In this document: positions 1 to 8,328 of the stretch, piece after piece
How positions within the stretch are numbered: the stretch's first letter is position 1
Layout: each line of letters starts with the position of its first letter
Assembly (NCBI RefSeq): GCF_019237615.1
Contig: NZ_JAFAGT010000067.1
Span: 1-58,373 of the forward strand
Reading direction: 5' to 3'
From: Roseateles sp.
GTDB lineage: Bacteria > Pseudomonadota > Gammaproteobacteria > Burkholderiales > Burkholderiaceae_C
Length of the DNA stretch: 58,373 nt
Translations under genes and position numbers: made by a program
The notes under the pieces: model-generated
What the model was told of the DNA's origin: nothing
Seen by the model: only the letters and a program-made list of their open reading frames with translations
Database searches by the model: none

Positions 1-825
1 GTCGCCGGCCTGGCCCTGGTCGAGCAGCTTTCTGAACATCTCCACGCCGGTGCAGGTGGTCTTCTGGGTCGGCGTGATCCCGACGATCTCGATTTCCTCG
101 CCGACCTTGATGACGCCGCGCTCGACCCGGCCCGTCACCACCGTGCCGCGCCCCGAGATCGAGAAGACGTCTTCGACCGGCATCAGGAACGTGCCGTCGA
201 TCGCCCGCTCGGGCGTCGGGATGTAGCTGTCGAGCGCATCGGCCAGCTTCAGGATTGAGCCTTCGCCGAGCTCGCCCTTGTCGCCCTCGAGCGCCTGCTT
301 GGCCGAGCCGTGCACGATCGGCGTCTTGTCGCCCGGGAACTCGTACTTGTCCAACAGCTCGCGCACTTCCATCTCGACGAGCTCCAGCAGCTCGGCGTCG
401 TCCACCATGTCGCACTTGTTCAGGTAGACGATGATGTAGGGAACCCCCACCTGGCGCGCCAGCAGGATGTGCTCACGCGTCTGGGGCATCGGGCTGTCAG
501 CGGCCGAGCACACCAGAATCGCGCCGTCCATCTGCGCAGCACCCGTGATCATGTTCTTCACGTAGTCGGCGTGGCCGGGGCAGTCCACGTGGGCGTAGTG
601 ACGGTTGGCCGTCTCGTACTCGACGTGGGCGGTGTTGATCGTGATGCCGCGGGCCTTCTCTTCCGGCGCTGCGTCGATCTGGTCGTAGGCCTTGGCCTCG
701 CCACCGAACTTCTTCGACAGCACGGTTGCGATCGCAGCCGTCAGCGTCGTCTTGCCATGGTCCACGTGACCGATGGTGCCCACGTTCACGTGCGGCTTGG
801 TACGTTCAAACTTGCCTTTTGCCAT
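1..825 (-). CDS. tuf: Elongation factor Tu, 3' end cut by the window edge
   Basis: EF-Tu is the GTPase that delivers aminoacyl-tRNA to the ribosomal A site. The first 275 of about 396 residues are present. They begin [20 protein letters not shown]. The P-loop GHVDHGKT lies at residues 19-26, followed by the G3 motif DCPGH and the G4 motif NKCD, then the start of domain 2 ([12 protein letters not shown]). An AGGAG Shine-Dalgarno lies 7 nt before the ATG. The gene follows tRNA-Tyr, tRNA-Gly and tRNA-Thr on the same strand, which is the classic tRNA-tufB arrangement of proteobacteria, so it is probably cotranscribed with them. The C-terminal third lies outside the window. Confidence 0.98.
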   Translation of the reverse strand, partial: MAKGKFERTKPHVNVGTIGHVDHGKTTLTAAIATVLSKKFGGEAKAYDQIDAAPEEKARGITINTAHVEYETANRHYAHVDCPGHADYVKNMITGAAQMDGAILVCSAADSPMPQTREHILLARQVGVPYIIVYLNKCDMVDDAELLELVEMEVRELLDKYEFPGDKTPIVHGSAKQALEGDKGELGEGSILKLADALDSYIPTPERAIDGTFLMPVEDVFSISGRGTVVTGRVERGVIKVGEEIEIVGITPTQKTTCTGVEMFRKLLDQGQAGD

Positions 826-883
826 CTTGCGCTCCTGGTGGGCGTCGCGAGCCCGAAGAAAGAGGGAGAAAAGAAAAAAGAGG

Positions 884-958
<75 letters not shown>

Positions 959-1028
959 ATCGGCACGGGTTTGACGCCAGAAACTGGCCGGCAAACCGGT
1001 GTCGACGTCTGCCGACCAAGCCGCTCGA

Positions 1029-1102
1029 TGGAGCGGGAAACGGGAATCGAACCCGTGTCATTAGCTTGGAAGGCTAAGGTTCTACCATTGAACTACTCCC
1101 GC
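1029..1102 (-). tRNA. tRNA-Gly (anticodon TCC)
   Basis: Minus-strand cloverleaf. The acceptor GCGGGAG pairs with TTCCCGC with one G-T pair at the base, then discriminator T and encoded CCA. The anticodon stem TTAGC/GCTAA holds loop CTTCCAA, giving anticodon TCC. It is the middle member of the Tyr-Gly-Thr-tuf array. Confidence 0.96.
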
Positions 1103-1141
1103 CCTGGGAGCCAAAACGCCTTGCACTCGACTAGCAAGTCT

Positions 1142-1226
1142 TGGTGGAGGAGGCTGGATTCGAACCAGCGTACGCTATGCGGGCAGATTTACAGTCTGCT
1201 GCCTTTAACCACTCGGCCACCCCTCC
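1142..1226 (-). tRNA. tRNA-Tyr (anticodon GTA)
   Basis: Minus-strand class II tRNA of 85 nt with a long variable arm, starting GGAGGGGTGGCCGAGTGG and ending with an encoded CCA. The anticodon stem GCAGA/TCTGC holds loop CTGTAAA, giving anticodon GTA. It is the first tRNA of the array, directly downstream of a promoter-like element. Confidence 0.96.
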
Positions 1227-1241
1227 TGAGGCAAGCCCGCA

Positions 1242-1269
1242 ACTATAGCACAGAGCAAAGAGGGCGCAA
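1242..1269 (-). promoter_or_regulatory. Putative sigma70 promoter of the tRNA-tuf operon
   Basis: On the minus strand a -35-like TTGCGC (1264-1269) and a -10-like TATAGT (1242-1247) are separated by 16 bp. The -10 lies 15 bp before the tRNA-Tyr 5' end. The position and the A/T content against a GC-rich background support the call. No transcript evidence is available. Confidence 0.55.
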
Positions 1270-1771
1270 CAGAGGTCTCGACAAGAAGAACAAAAGAGAT
1301 TGGTCGACGCGCCGCCGAGGCGTCCGCGCGGAGCACCCAAAGGCCGATTGCCACGTCCGACGCCAGGCGCCAGAACACCGGCCTGAGCACCCCAACAAAG
1401 CGACCGACTTCGGATCGCACCCGAGCCGCACCGGCCACCAAGCAGGCCCAGCCACAGCCCGGCGCAAGCCGCGCGTCGCCGACGCGCAACAACCCATCTC
1501 TCTCAATCAATACCAAAACAATACCAATAAAAGACCTGCGACAGCATCGCTCCCAGAGGAAAGCCCCAGAGAGACCCGGGAAACGCGGCCAACACTCGGG
1601 AAACTCCCCATCAGAAATTGGTAGCAAAGTGGCTTTATCAATCGCTACATTGGCATGGCACTGGTTGCCAACCATCTCGAGACAAGGCGGCAACCGGACC
1701 GGAGGTGGTATGCAGACGATGTGAAGCAGCCGCCGCCGCCCCGATTCATTGGCCACAACGAGGAACAGTAG
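1270..1771. other. Intergenic region between the tRNA-tuf promoter and the TonB receptor
   Basis: About 500 bp with no convincing gene. It should hold the promoter and 5' leader of the receptor. It contains several TGGT half-sites and the palindrome at 1662-1674, listed separately. An AGGA Shine-Dalgarno lies just before the receptor ATG. No RNA gene or insertion sequence is recognisable. Confidence 0.6.
1662..1674. promoter_or_regulatory. Candidate NagR-type operator upstream of the TonB receptor
   Basis: The 13-bp palindrome TGGTTGCCAACCA lies about 100 bp before the receptor start. Its TGGT/ACCA arms resemble half-sites of GntR/HutC-type GlcNAc regulators (DasR/YvoA consensus TGGTCTAGACCA). 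However, the centre is one base longer than that consensus. The assignment is an inference from the neighbouring GlcNAc regulon. Confidence 0.3.
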
Positions 1772-4435
1772 ATGAAGGTCAAGCAGACCCCTATCGCGAC
1801 CGCCGTGTCGCTGACATTGCTGGGCATGTCGCTCGCCGCCCAGGCACAACAGGTCGAGGCGCCTGCCGCAGCGGCTCCGGCCCAGCAGTTGGACCAGGTT
1901 GTCGTCACGGGCATCCGCGCCTCGCTGCAGACCGCCGCGGTGATCAAGAAGAACGCCAGCGCCGTCGTCGACGCCGTCTCGGCCGAGGATGTGGGCAAGC
2001 TGCCCGACTCCGACGTCGGTCAGGCGCTGGGCCGCATTCCGGGCGTATCCGTCGGCCGCGCATTCGGCCAGGGCTCGACCGTGTCCATCCGCGGCTCCGA
2101 CCCGCAGATGACCTACACCACGCTGAACGGGCAGACCGTCGCGTCCACCGGCTGGTATGACCAGATGGACATCGACCGCTCGTTCAACTACTCGCTGCTG
2201 CCCGCCGAGATGATCGGCGGCATGGAGGTTTACAAGTCCTCGCAGGCCAACCTGACCGAAGGCGGCATTGGCGGCACCGTGATCGTCAAGACCCGCAAGC
2301 CGCTGGACCTGGATCCCAACACCGTCTTCCTGAGCACGCATTACAGCCACAGCACCTTCAGCGATCCCGAAAAGGAAGTGGCCGGCCTCTACAGCTGGCG
2401 TACCGCCGATCGCCGCTTCGGCGCGCTGGTGGCCGCCGGCCTGTCCAAGGGCAACTACATCCGCAACGGCGTCGAGGCCGACAGCCGCTGGAACAGCGAT
2501 GTGGCGCCCACCGCCTTCGTGCAGGAGCGCAAGCGCACCTCCGTCAACGTCGCACTGCAGGCACGTCCGGTCGAAGGGCTGGAACTCGGCCTGAACGTGT
2601 TGAAGATGAAGCTGGACGCCAACAGCTCCAACTCCAGCGACTACCTGATGCACGACCCGAACTGCGACAAGCGCAACACCGCCGTCGTGTCGATCTTCAA
2701 CCCCAACGGCATGTGCCTGCACAGCACGACGACGGCGGCCAATCCGCTGGAGAACCGGTTCTTCCAGGTCTGGGCCCGTGGCGCCAGCATGGACTCGAAC
2801 AGCGTCGTGGCAGACGCCCACTACAAGCTCGACAACGCCAAGTTCGACTTCGTGCTCGGCAGCACCAAGGCCAAGGGCGGCACGTCGATCACGACCAACT
2901 ACCAGACCAACTCCTGGGCCGGCGTCTTCAACCGCCCGAACTGGCAAGGCACCATCGATGCCACCGGCCACGAAATCCAGATCAACCCGACGTCCAACCA
3001 GTCCTGGGGCCTGAGCGCGCTGCCGACGCAGATGGCGGCTCAATCCTGGGCCACTTCGGCCGGCCCCAACAAGGACAAGGAGAAGTTCGGCCAGTTCGAC
3101 GCGACCTTCAACCTGGACTGGGGTGTCATCAGCGCCTTCAAGACCGGCGTCCGCCTGGCCGACCACACCTTCGAGAAGCGCCAGTTCCGCCCGATCTGGA
3201 GCGTCGGCTTCGACGACGGCGGCCCCATCCACGCCCTGACCAACACCAACACGCTGTTCAGCGGCACGGTGAACGTGGCCAGTTGGTCGATTCCGCGCCC
3301 CGACATCAACGCCATGCTGAACAACACCTCCAAGAGCATCGGCTCCTGGGTGGAAGACCGCTCGGGCTACGGCGAGCTGAACGAAAAGAACCGCTCGGCC
3401 TACGGCATGTTCGAGTTCGACACCGAAGGCGTGCGCGGCAACTTCGGCCTGCGCTACATCTCGACCAAGGTCACCAGCACCGGCTACAAGTTCGACGGCA
3501 CGACGCCGGCTGACGCCTGGAGCGGCAACCAGAATTGGGCCAAGACGACGGCGTCCACCGACGCGAGCTACAACGACGTGCTGCCCAGCATCAACATCGC
3601 CTTCGACGTGCGCAAGGATCTGGTGCTGCGCGCCACGGCGTCCCAGGCCATCACCCGCCCGAACTTCGCCAACATGTTCGGCGTGACGGTATCCGGCTAC
3701 AACGACGACCGGCCGAACAACGAGACCTGGACCGTCGGCAACGTCGGCCTCAAGCCCATGAAGTCCAGCCAAGCCGATCTCGGCCTGGAGTACTACTACG
3801 GCAAGGGCAATCTGTTGTCCGCCACCTACTTTGTGAAGGACATCTCCAACTTCGTCGTCGCCAACGTCCTGCAGAACCAGAAGGTCGGCCTGGTCGATCC
3901 GCTGACCAAGGTGGACAACTGGACGGTGCAGACCTTCCAGAACGCCGGTGGCGGCACCATTCGCGGCGTCGAGCTGCAGATCAACCACGCTTTCGACAAC
4001 GGCTTCGGCGTCAGTGGCAACTACACCTTCACCGAAGGCAAGGCCCCCGGCAACAGCTATCTGGACGGGCTGGACCTGTTCACCCAGGCCTCCAAGCACA
4101 ACGTCAACCTGGTCGGCTACTACGAGAACGCAAGCTACTTCGGCCGGCTGGCCTACAACTGGCGCTCGAAGTACATGATTCGCGAAGGCGCGTTCTGGTA
4201 CGGCAACCGCATGCACGGCAACTTCGGCACGCTGGATGCGTCCTTCGGCTGGAACATCAACAAGTGGCTGAAGCTGAGCCTGGACGCCGTCAACCTGACC
4301 AAGCAGGACGACATCCAGTACGGCGCCGCCGCCGCGAGCAACACGGCCATCAAGGATCCGCTGCGCGCGGGCTTCCCGGCCTGGTCCTTCAAGGGCGAAA
4401 CGACCTACAAGCTGGGTCTGACCGTCAAGTTCTGA
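1772..4435 (+). CDS. TonB-dependent outer-membrane receptor, probably for chitooligosaccharides
   Basis: 887-residue outer-membrane active transporter. Residues 1-25 form a Sec signal peptide ending AQA. A TonB box-like stretch (QVVVTG) is followed by a plug domain with the AEDVGKLPD and IPGVSVGR motifs of the Caulobacter/Xanthomonas-type receptor subfamily. The long beta-barrel ends in a C-terminal Phe (LTVKF). The start is set by an AGGA Shine-Dalgarno. Its 3' end faces the nag operon across a terminator. A role in uptake of GlcNAc or chitin oligomers is inferred from that neighbourhood. Siderophore uptake is less likely because no iron genes are near. Confidence 0.9.
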   Translation: MKVKQTPIATAVSLTLLGMSLAAQAQQVEAPAAAAPAQQLDQVVVTGIRASLQTAAVIKKNASAVVDAVSAEDVGKLPDSDVGQALGRIPGVSVGRAFGQGSTVSIRGSDPQMTYTTLNGQTVASTGWYDQMDIDRSFNYSLLPAEMIGGMEVYKSSQANLTEGGIGGTVIVKTRKPLDLDPNTVFLSTHYSHSTFSDPEKEVAGLYSWRTADRRFGALVAAGLSKGNYIRNGVEADSRWNSDVAPTAFVQERKRTSVNVALQARPVEGLELGLNVLKMKLDANSSNSSDYLMHDPNCDKRNTAVVSIFNPNGMCLHSTTTAANPLENRFFQVWARGASMDSNSVVADAHYKLDNAKFDFVLGSTKAKGGTSITTNYQTNSWAGVFNRPNWQGTIDATGHEIQINPTSNQSWGLSALPTQMAAQSWATSAGPNKDKEKFGQFDATFNLDWGVISAFKTGVRLADHTFEKRQFRPIWSVGFDDGGPIHALTNTNTLFSGTVNVASWSIPRPDINAMLNNTSKSIGSWVEDRSGYGELNEKNRSAYGMFEFDTEGVRGNFGLRYISTKVTSTGYKFDGTTPADAWSGNQNWAKTTASTDASYNDVLPSINIAFDVRKDLVLRATASQAITRPNFANMFGVTVSGYNDDRPNNETWTVGNVGLKPMKSSQADLGLEYYYGKGNLLSATYFVKDISNFVVANVLQNQKVGLVDPLTKVDNWTVQTFQNAGGGTIRGVELQINHAFDNGFGVSGNYTFTEGKAPGNSYLDGLDLFTQASKHNVNLVGYYENASYFGRLAYNWRSKYMIREGAFWYGNRMHGNFGTLDASFGWNINKWLKLSLDAVNLTKQDDIQYGAAAASNTAIKDPLRAGFPAWSFKGETTYKLGLTVKF

Positions 4436-4459
4436 TCGACGGACCATCCCGTCCCCGCG

Positions 4460-4490
4460 AAAGCCCGGCAGCCGCCGGGCTTTCTTCTTT
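4460..4490 (+). terminator. Rho-independent terminator of the TonB receptor gene
   Basis: A perfect 10-bp stem, AAAGCCCGGC (4460-4469) with GCCGGGCTTT (4474-4483), has a 4-nt loop and a T-rich tail. It lies 25 bp after the receptor stop. It may also act on convergent transcripts of the nag operon. Confidence 0.85.
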
Positions 4491-4559
4491 CTGAGCGGGC
4501 GCCAAGCAGTACGCCCGGCCCGCGTAGTCCCGCGCCATCACACCGGGGGGCCGGTCGTA

Positions 4560-5270
4560 TCAGAAGTCGTAGAAGGTGTTGACCGTCAGCCGGCCCCGGC
4601 CCGGGTCGCTGCTCAGGCCCTGCTGCGGGTTGACGATGGCCGAATGCAGCAGGCTGCCGCGATAGGCCACCAGCCTGTTGAAACGCGCCGGCATCATGCC
4701 CAGAAACTCGAAATGCTCGTCGGAATCACCAAAGTAGCGCGGTGGCGCCGGGCGGCGCTCGATCTCGTCGTAGACCATGGCGCCATAGCGCTCGCGGTTG
4801 TCGGCCGTGATCTGCTGCAACCCGCTGGCCCGGTGGCGGTAGAAGGCCGTGCCGCCGTGCTGCTCGTCGCAAAGGTAGAGCAGCACTGCCATGTAGTGCG
4901 GCGTGCTGGCGTCGAAATGCGGCACGCGCTGAAGCGGCCCCAGCGCCCGCGGCGCCACGGTGGTGAGCGAGAAGGCGCAGGGCGTCTTCTTCACTGCCAG
5001 GTGTTCCGGCACGCCGAAGTTGAGCTTGATCAGCGGGTCCAGCAGCGCCGTCAGACTCTCGGAATAGGCCGGCGGCGCCGGCGCGCGTATCCCCGGGTAG
5101 CCCCTGCGCTCGTCCGCACCGGGGCAGGGTTCGAAACGGGCCTGACGAGCCGCCTCGACCAGGGCCCGGGGATCCTGCAGGAAGTCGTCGATGAAGACGA
5201 GCTGGTGTTCGCCGACCCGCACCGAGCGGATGTCAGGCGGCATGCGGATGGCGAACGCGTCGTCACTCAT
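4560..5270 (-). CDS. DUF6445-family putative 2OG-Fe(II) oxygenase
   Basis: 236 residues with no signal peptide. The sequence fits the DUF6445 family, commonly found beside TonB receptors of sugar-using proteobacteria. A likely metal triad is visible: the HFD motif gives H118 and D120, and LLHSAIV gives H209. R227 in GRLTVNTF sits where 2-oxoglutarate-binding arginines usually lie. The substrate is unknown. It is the last gene of the nag operon, starting 3 bp after the nagX stop. The family call is from memory of its shape, and the oxygenase chemistry is inferred from the HxD...H...R pattern. Confidence 0.7.
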   Translation of the reverse strand: MSDDAFAIRMPPDIRSVRVGEHQLVFIDDFLQDPRALVEAARQARFEPCPGADERRGYPGIRAPAPPAYSESLTALLDPLIKLNFGVPEHLAVKKTPCAFSLTTVAPRALGPLQRVPHFDASTPHYMAVLLYLCDEQHGGTAFYRHRASGLQQITADNRERYGAMVYDEIERRPAPPRYFGDSDEHFEFLGMMPARFNRLVAYRGSLLHSAIVNPQQGLSSDPGRGRLTVNTFYDF

Positions 5271-5273
5271 GGC

Positions 5274-6353
5274 TCATATTTTCCAGTACCACCCGCGTCG
5301 GTCCAGCGCCCAAACGATGGCAGCCCAGACCGCGACAAAGGCGAGCGCGAACGCCAGTGACTGGCCCGACGGCCCGACCAGCGGCTGCAACGGCCCGAAC
5401 ACCGTGCGGTAGAGCGGCTGCATCCAGCCGAAGCCCTCCAGGAAGACCGTGCACATCCAGGCTCCGGCATAGGCGCCGATTGCATTGAGGCCAAAGGCGC
5501 GACCGATGGAGAAGGGAAAGTGCCGGTGGCCGCGGCGGTCCATCCATTCGTGCGCGGCGGCCAGCGCGAGGGCCGCGAGGCCGCCGGTCCACAGCACGAA
5601 GCTGGGCGTCCACAGCTGCTTGTTCCAGGGCAGCCAGATCGACCAGAGCACCCCGGCCAGCGCCGCCGCGCCACCCACCATCAGCAGCCGCGACGCTCGC
5701 CCCTGCCGCAACAGGCCGCCGCAGGCCAGGCCGAACACCGTCGTCGCGAGCGCCCCCAGCGTGGAAAGCAGGCCCTCGGGGTCGAATCCGATGCCGCGGG
5801 CCGTGTCCCACTCATAAGCCCAGCGGCCCAGCACCGCCGTATCGAGGCGCTGGTTCAGGCTGCCCGCTTTGTCCAGCGTAGGCCCGAGCTGCAGCAGTGC
5901 GGCATAGCCCGCCAGCAGTCCGGCCAGCACCCACCATGACCGCTGCGGGCGCGCCCACAGGGCCACCGCACCCACAGCGATGAAGCACAGGCCGATGCGC
6001 TGCAACACGCCCAGCAGACGGAACTCGGGCTTGTGCATCAGCCACCAGGCCAGCAGGTTCAGCACCAGGCCCAGGCCGACGATGCGCAGGCCGCGCTTCA
6101 GCACCATCGCCTGCAACGGCCCCGGCGCCGCGCCGGCGTCGACGCGCGGCCCCAGCGCAAGCGCAGCGGACACGCCGACGATAAAGAGAAAGAACGGGAA
6201 GATCAGGTCCGTCGGCGTGCAGCCATGCCAGGCCGAATGCTCCAGCGGCCCATACACATGGCCCCAGTCGCCGGGGTTGTTGACCAGCAGCATGGCCGCC
6301 ACGGCCAGGCCGCGCAGGGCGTCCACCGAAGCGATGCGCCGGTCCGGCCTCAC
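5274..6353 (-). CDS. nagX: NagX-type membrane acyltransferase-like protein (DUF5009/COG4299)
   Basis: 359-residue polytopic inner-membrane protein of the heparan-alpha-glucosaminide N-acetyltransferase-like family. The N-terminus VDALRGLAVAAMLLVNN and the motif GCTPTDLIFPFFLFIVG are hallmarks. About ten hydrophobic segments follow. The start is a GTG whose GTGA overlaps the chitinase stop, indicating translational coupling. NagX is a regular member of GlcNAc operons in proteobacteria, where it is thought to help move or modify GlcNAc or its oligomers at the inner membrane. The exact reaction is not established. Confidence 0.88.
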   Translation of the reverse strand: MRPDRRIASVDALRGLAVAAMLLVNNPGDWGHVYGPLEHSAWHGCTPTDLIFPFFLFIVGVSAALALGPRVDAGAAPGPLQAMVLKRGLRIVGLGLVLNLLAWWLMHKPEFRLLGVLQRIGLCFIAVGAVALWARPQRSWWVLAGLLAGYAALLQLGPTLDKAGSLNQRLDTAVLGRWAYEWDTARGIGFDPEGLLSTLGALATTVFGLACGGLLRQGRASRLLMVGGAAALAGVLWSIWLPWNKQLWTPSFVLWTGGLAALALAAAHEWMDRRGHRHFPFSIGRAFGLNAIGAYAGAWMCTVFLEGFGWMQPLYRTVFGPLQPLVGPSGQSLAFALAFVAVWAAIVWALDRRGWYWKI

Positions 6354-7483
6354 CGCGCCTCGTTCATCGCGTCCAGGATCTCGCCGTTGTCCTGACTCAG
6401 CTCCCAGGCGAACACCCCGGCCAATCCCTGGCGCCTGGCGAACTTCGCCTTGGCGCGCACAGCGCGCGGGTCGTCATAGCCGACGAACTTGCCGTCACCC
6501 ACCATGGCCCAGGACTGCGTGCGCTTGTCGAACACCGGCTTCATGCCTTGCGCCTGCAGCGCCGCGATGTCCTTGAAGGCCACCGAGCCGTCTTCGTTGG
6601 GCCATGGCCTGGCATAGCCGCCGTCGGCGCGAACGCCGTCGAAGCCGCGGCCGTACATGGCCACACCGGCCACCAGCTTGGACACCGGCACGCCTTCGCG
6701 CTTCAGGTTGGCGACCGAGGCGGTCAGACTGTCGTCGTCGGTCGGCTTCGCGCTGCGCAGCGCCGTGTGGTGGGCTGCCTTCGCCGTCCACGGGCCGGCG
6801 AAGTCGTAGGTCATCATGAAGACGAGGTCCAGCGACCGCGCGGCGCGGCCCATGGGCATGCGCGCCAACTGCTCCCGGCTCGTCGCGATCGCGGAGGTCA
6901 GCGCGTAGCGCCTGCCCGTCTCGCGGCCCAGCGCGTCCAGGCCCGCGCGCAGCTCCTGCAGCAGCGCGACGTAGCGCTCGCCATCGGCTGGGTCGCCCAG
7001 CGCAACGCCGTTGACCGCACCATTGGAGCCGGGGTGCTCCCAGTCGATATCCAGGCCATCGAAGCCCGGGTGGGCACGCAGCCAGACCATTGCCTGCTTC
7101 ACGAAGGCCGCCCGCCCTTCGGCGCTGGCGGCCAGATGGAAGAACGGATCCGAGCCGCCCCAGCCACCCACCGAGGCCAGCACCTGCACCCGGGGGTCGC
7201 GCGCCTTCAGGCGCTCAAAGGCGGCGGAGAAGGTCTGCTGGTCCGCATGCGGAGCGATGCCGAAGGCGGGCTGGCCGGCGCAGGCAGCGGCCTCCTGCGG
7301 GCGCTGCCCTTCGCCGCAGATCAGCAGGAAGGCATAGAGCAGGTGCGTGACGCGGCCAGGCTGCAGCTGCTCGACGACGTCCACCCCGCGCTCGGCCAGG
7401 ATGTAGCTGCCGACGACCGGCGGCGTCCTGGCCTGCGCGACGGAGGCCGCCAGCGCCAGAGCGGCGATCAGGATCTTGCTCAT
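6350..7483 (-). CDS. GH18 chitinase, exported
   Basis: 377-residue glycoside hydrolase family 18 enzyme that cleaves beta-1,4-linked GlcNAc polymers. Residues 1-18 form a signal peptide (cut after VAQA). The second conserved block is LASVGGWGG. The catalytic motif DGLDIDWE occupies 142-149, with E149 as the proton donor. MTYDF is also present. The ATG at 7483 is preferred over an upstream GTG because its ATGA overlaps the stop of the preceding gene. The product would be periplasmic or secreted and should release oligomers for the TonB receptor or the inner-membrane transporter. Confidence 0.94.
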   Translation of the reverse strand: MSKILIAALALAASVAQARTPPVVGSYILAERGVDVVEQLQPGRVTHLLYAFLLICGEGQRPQEAAACAGQPAFGIAPHADQQTFSAAFERLKARDPRVQVLASVGGWGGSDPFFHLAASAEGRAAFVKQAMVWLRAHPGFDGLDIDWEHPGSNGAVNGVALGDPADGERYVALLQELRAGLDALGRETGRRYALTSAIATSREQLARMPMGRAARSLDLVFMMTYDFAGPWTAKAAHHTALRSAKPTDDDSLTASVANLKREGVPVSKLVAGVAMYGRGFDGVRADGGYARPWPNEDGSVAFKDIAALQAQGMKPVFDKRTQSWAMVGDGKFVGYDDPRAVRAKAKFARRQGLAGVFAWELSQDNGEILDAMNEAR

Positions 7484-8328
7484 AGGTTGCACTCGCTCGT
7501 CAGGCCGGAATCGGGCACGGTGTCGCGCCTGGCCACGCCCTGCTTGCGCAGCGCGGCGACGCGGGCCTGCATCGCGGCGGGGCTCAGGGTCTTGCCGGCC
7601 TCGTGCAGCACCCAGTCCACCTCGAACTCGTACTCGCGCGGCGCGCCGGCCGTGGCGCCGTCGGACAGCCAGTGGCTGAAGCTGATCGCCATGGCCTGCA
7701 CCGGCACGTTGCGCGCCGCGGCCTCATTGAACAGCCGGCCGTTAACGTAGTGGCGCACGCGGCCGGCCTCGACCTGGGCCGTCAACAACTGCCAGCCATC
7801 GTGCGAGCCCATGGCCTGGCCGGCGCTGTTGAAGGACAGCCAGGGCTCGATGCGCACCGTCTGCCAGGCGACGCCATACAGCCTCGTCTCGGGCGCGCCC
7901 CAGCCGCCATGCGGCAGATATTCGAAGTCGACCTCGCTGAACTCGGGGTCGAAGTCGTGCTTGAGCGGGCTGGCCTGGTAGAAGGCCTGCACGATGGGGT
8001 CCCGCGAGCCGGCCGTGTCGCGCAGACGCACCCGCGCCGTCGTCGTCCCGAACAGGAACTTGCGCGCGTTGCAGAGCTGGGGCTGCAGCGTGTTGGCAGG
8101 CGTGCCGTCGGTCGAAAGCCTGAGCCTGAGCAGGCCGGCTCCCACGGAGATCTGCCCGGCCGCGAAGCGCGCGCCTGGCAGGCCCGGATGGCCCGTGCCC
8201 TCACGCAGCACCCAGCCGCCGGCGCGCAGCGCGTCGAGATCGGTCTGCGAGAAGTCGTCGAAGAACTCGCCGGCGGACGGTGCCGCGAGCGCGGGTGCGG
8301 CCAGCAGGGCCAACAGAAGCGCCTTCAT
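7480..8328 (-). CDS. GH16-like exported glycoside hydrolase
   Basis: 282 residues with a Sec signal peptide (MKALLLALLAAPALA). The motif EVDFE at E132, D134 and E136 matches the ExDxE catalytic signature of GH16, where the first Glu is nucleophile and the last is acid/base. The surrounding sandwich-like sequence has WQTVRIEPW and HYVNGRLF, also typical of the fold. GH16 enzymes usually cut beta-1,3 or mixed glucans and galactans; some fungal members transfer chitin chains. Its place inside a GlcNAc operon suggests chitin or a chitin-associated glycan. Start and stop overlap both neighbours by 4 bp. The ATG was chosen for that overlap plus the signal peptide. Confidence 0.75.
   Translation of the reverse strand: MKALLLALLAAPALAAPSAGEFFDDFSQTDLDALRAGGWVLREGTGHPGLPGARFAAGQISVGAGLLRLRLSTDGTPANTLQPQLCNARKFLFGTTTARVRLRDTAGSRDPIVQAFYQASPLKHDFDPEFSEVDFEYLPHGGWGAPETRLYGVAWQTVRIEPWLSFNSAGQAMGSHDGWQLLTAQVEAGRVRHYVNGRLFNEAAARNVPVQAMAISFSHWLSDGATAGAPREYEFEVDWVLHEAGKTLSPAAMQARVAALRKQGVARRDTVPDSGLTSECNL

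Noticed and set aside
1205-4447. A 1080-codon open frame on the minus strand across the tRNA and receptor region
   Set aside because: It is antisense to the TonB receptor and runs into tRNA-Tyr. Its Val/Gly/Ala-rich sequence is typical of antisense frames in high-GC coding DNA and shows no domain.
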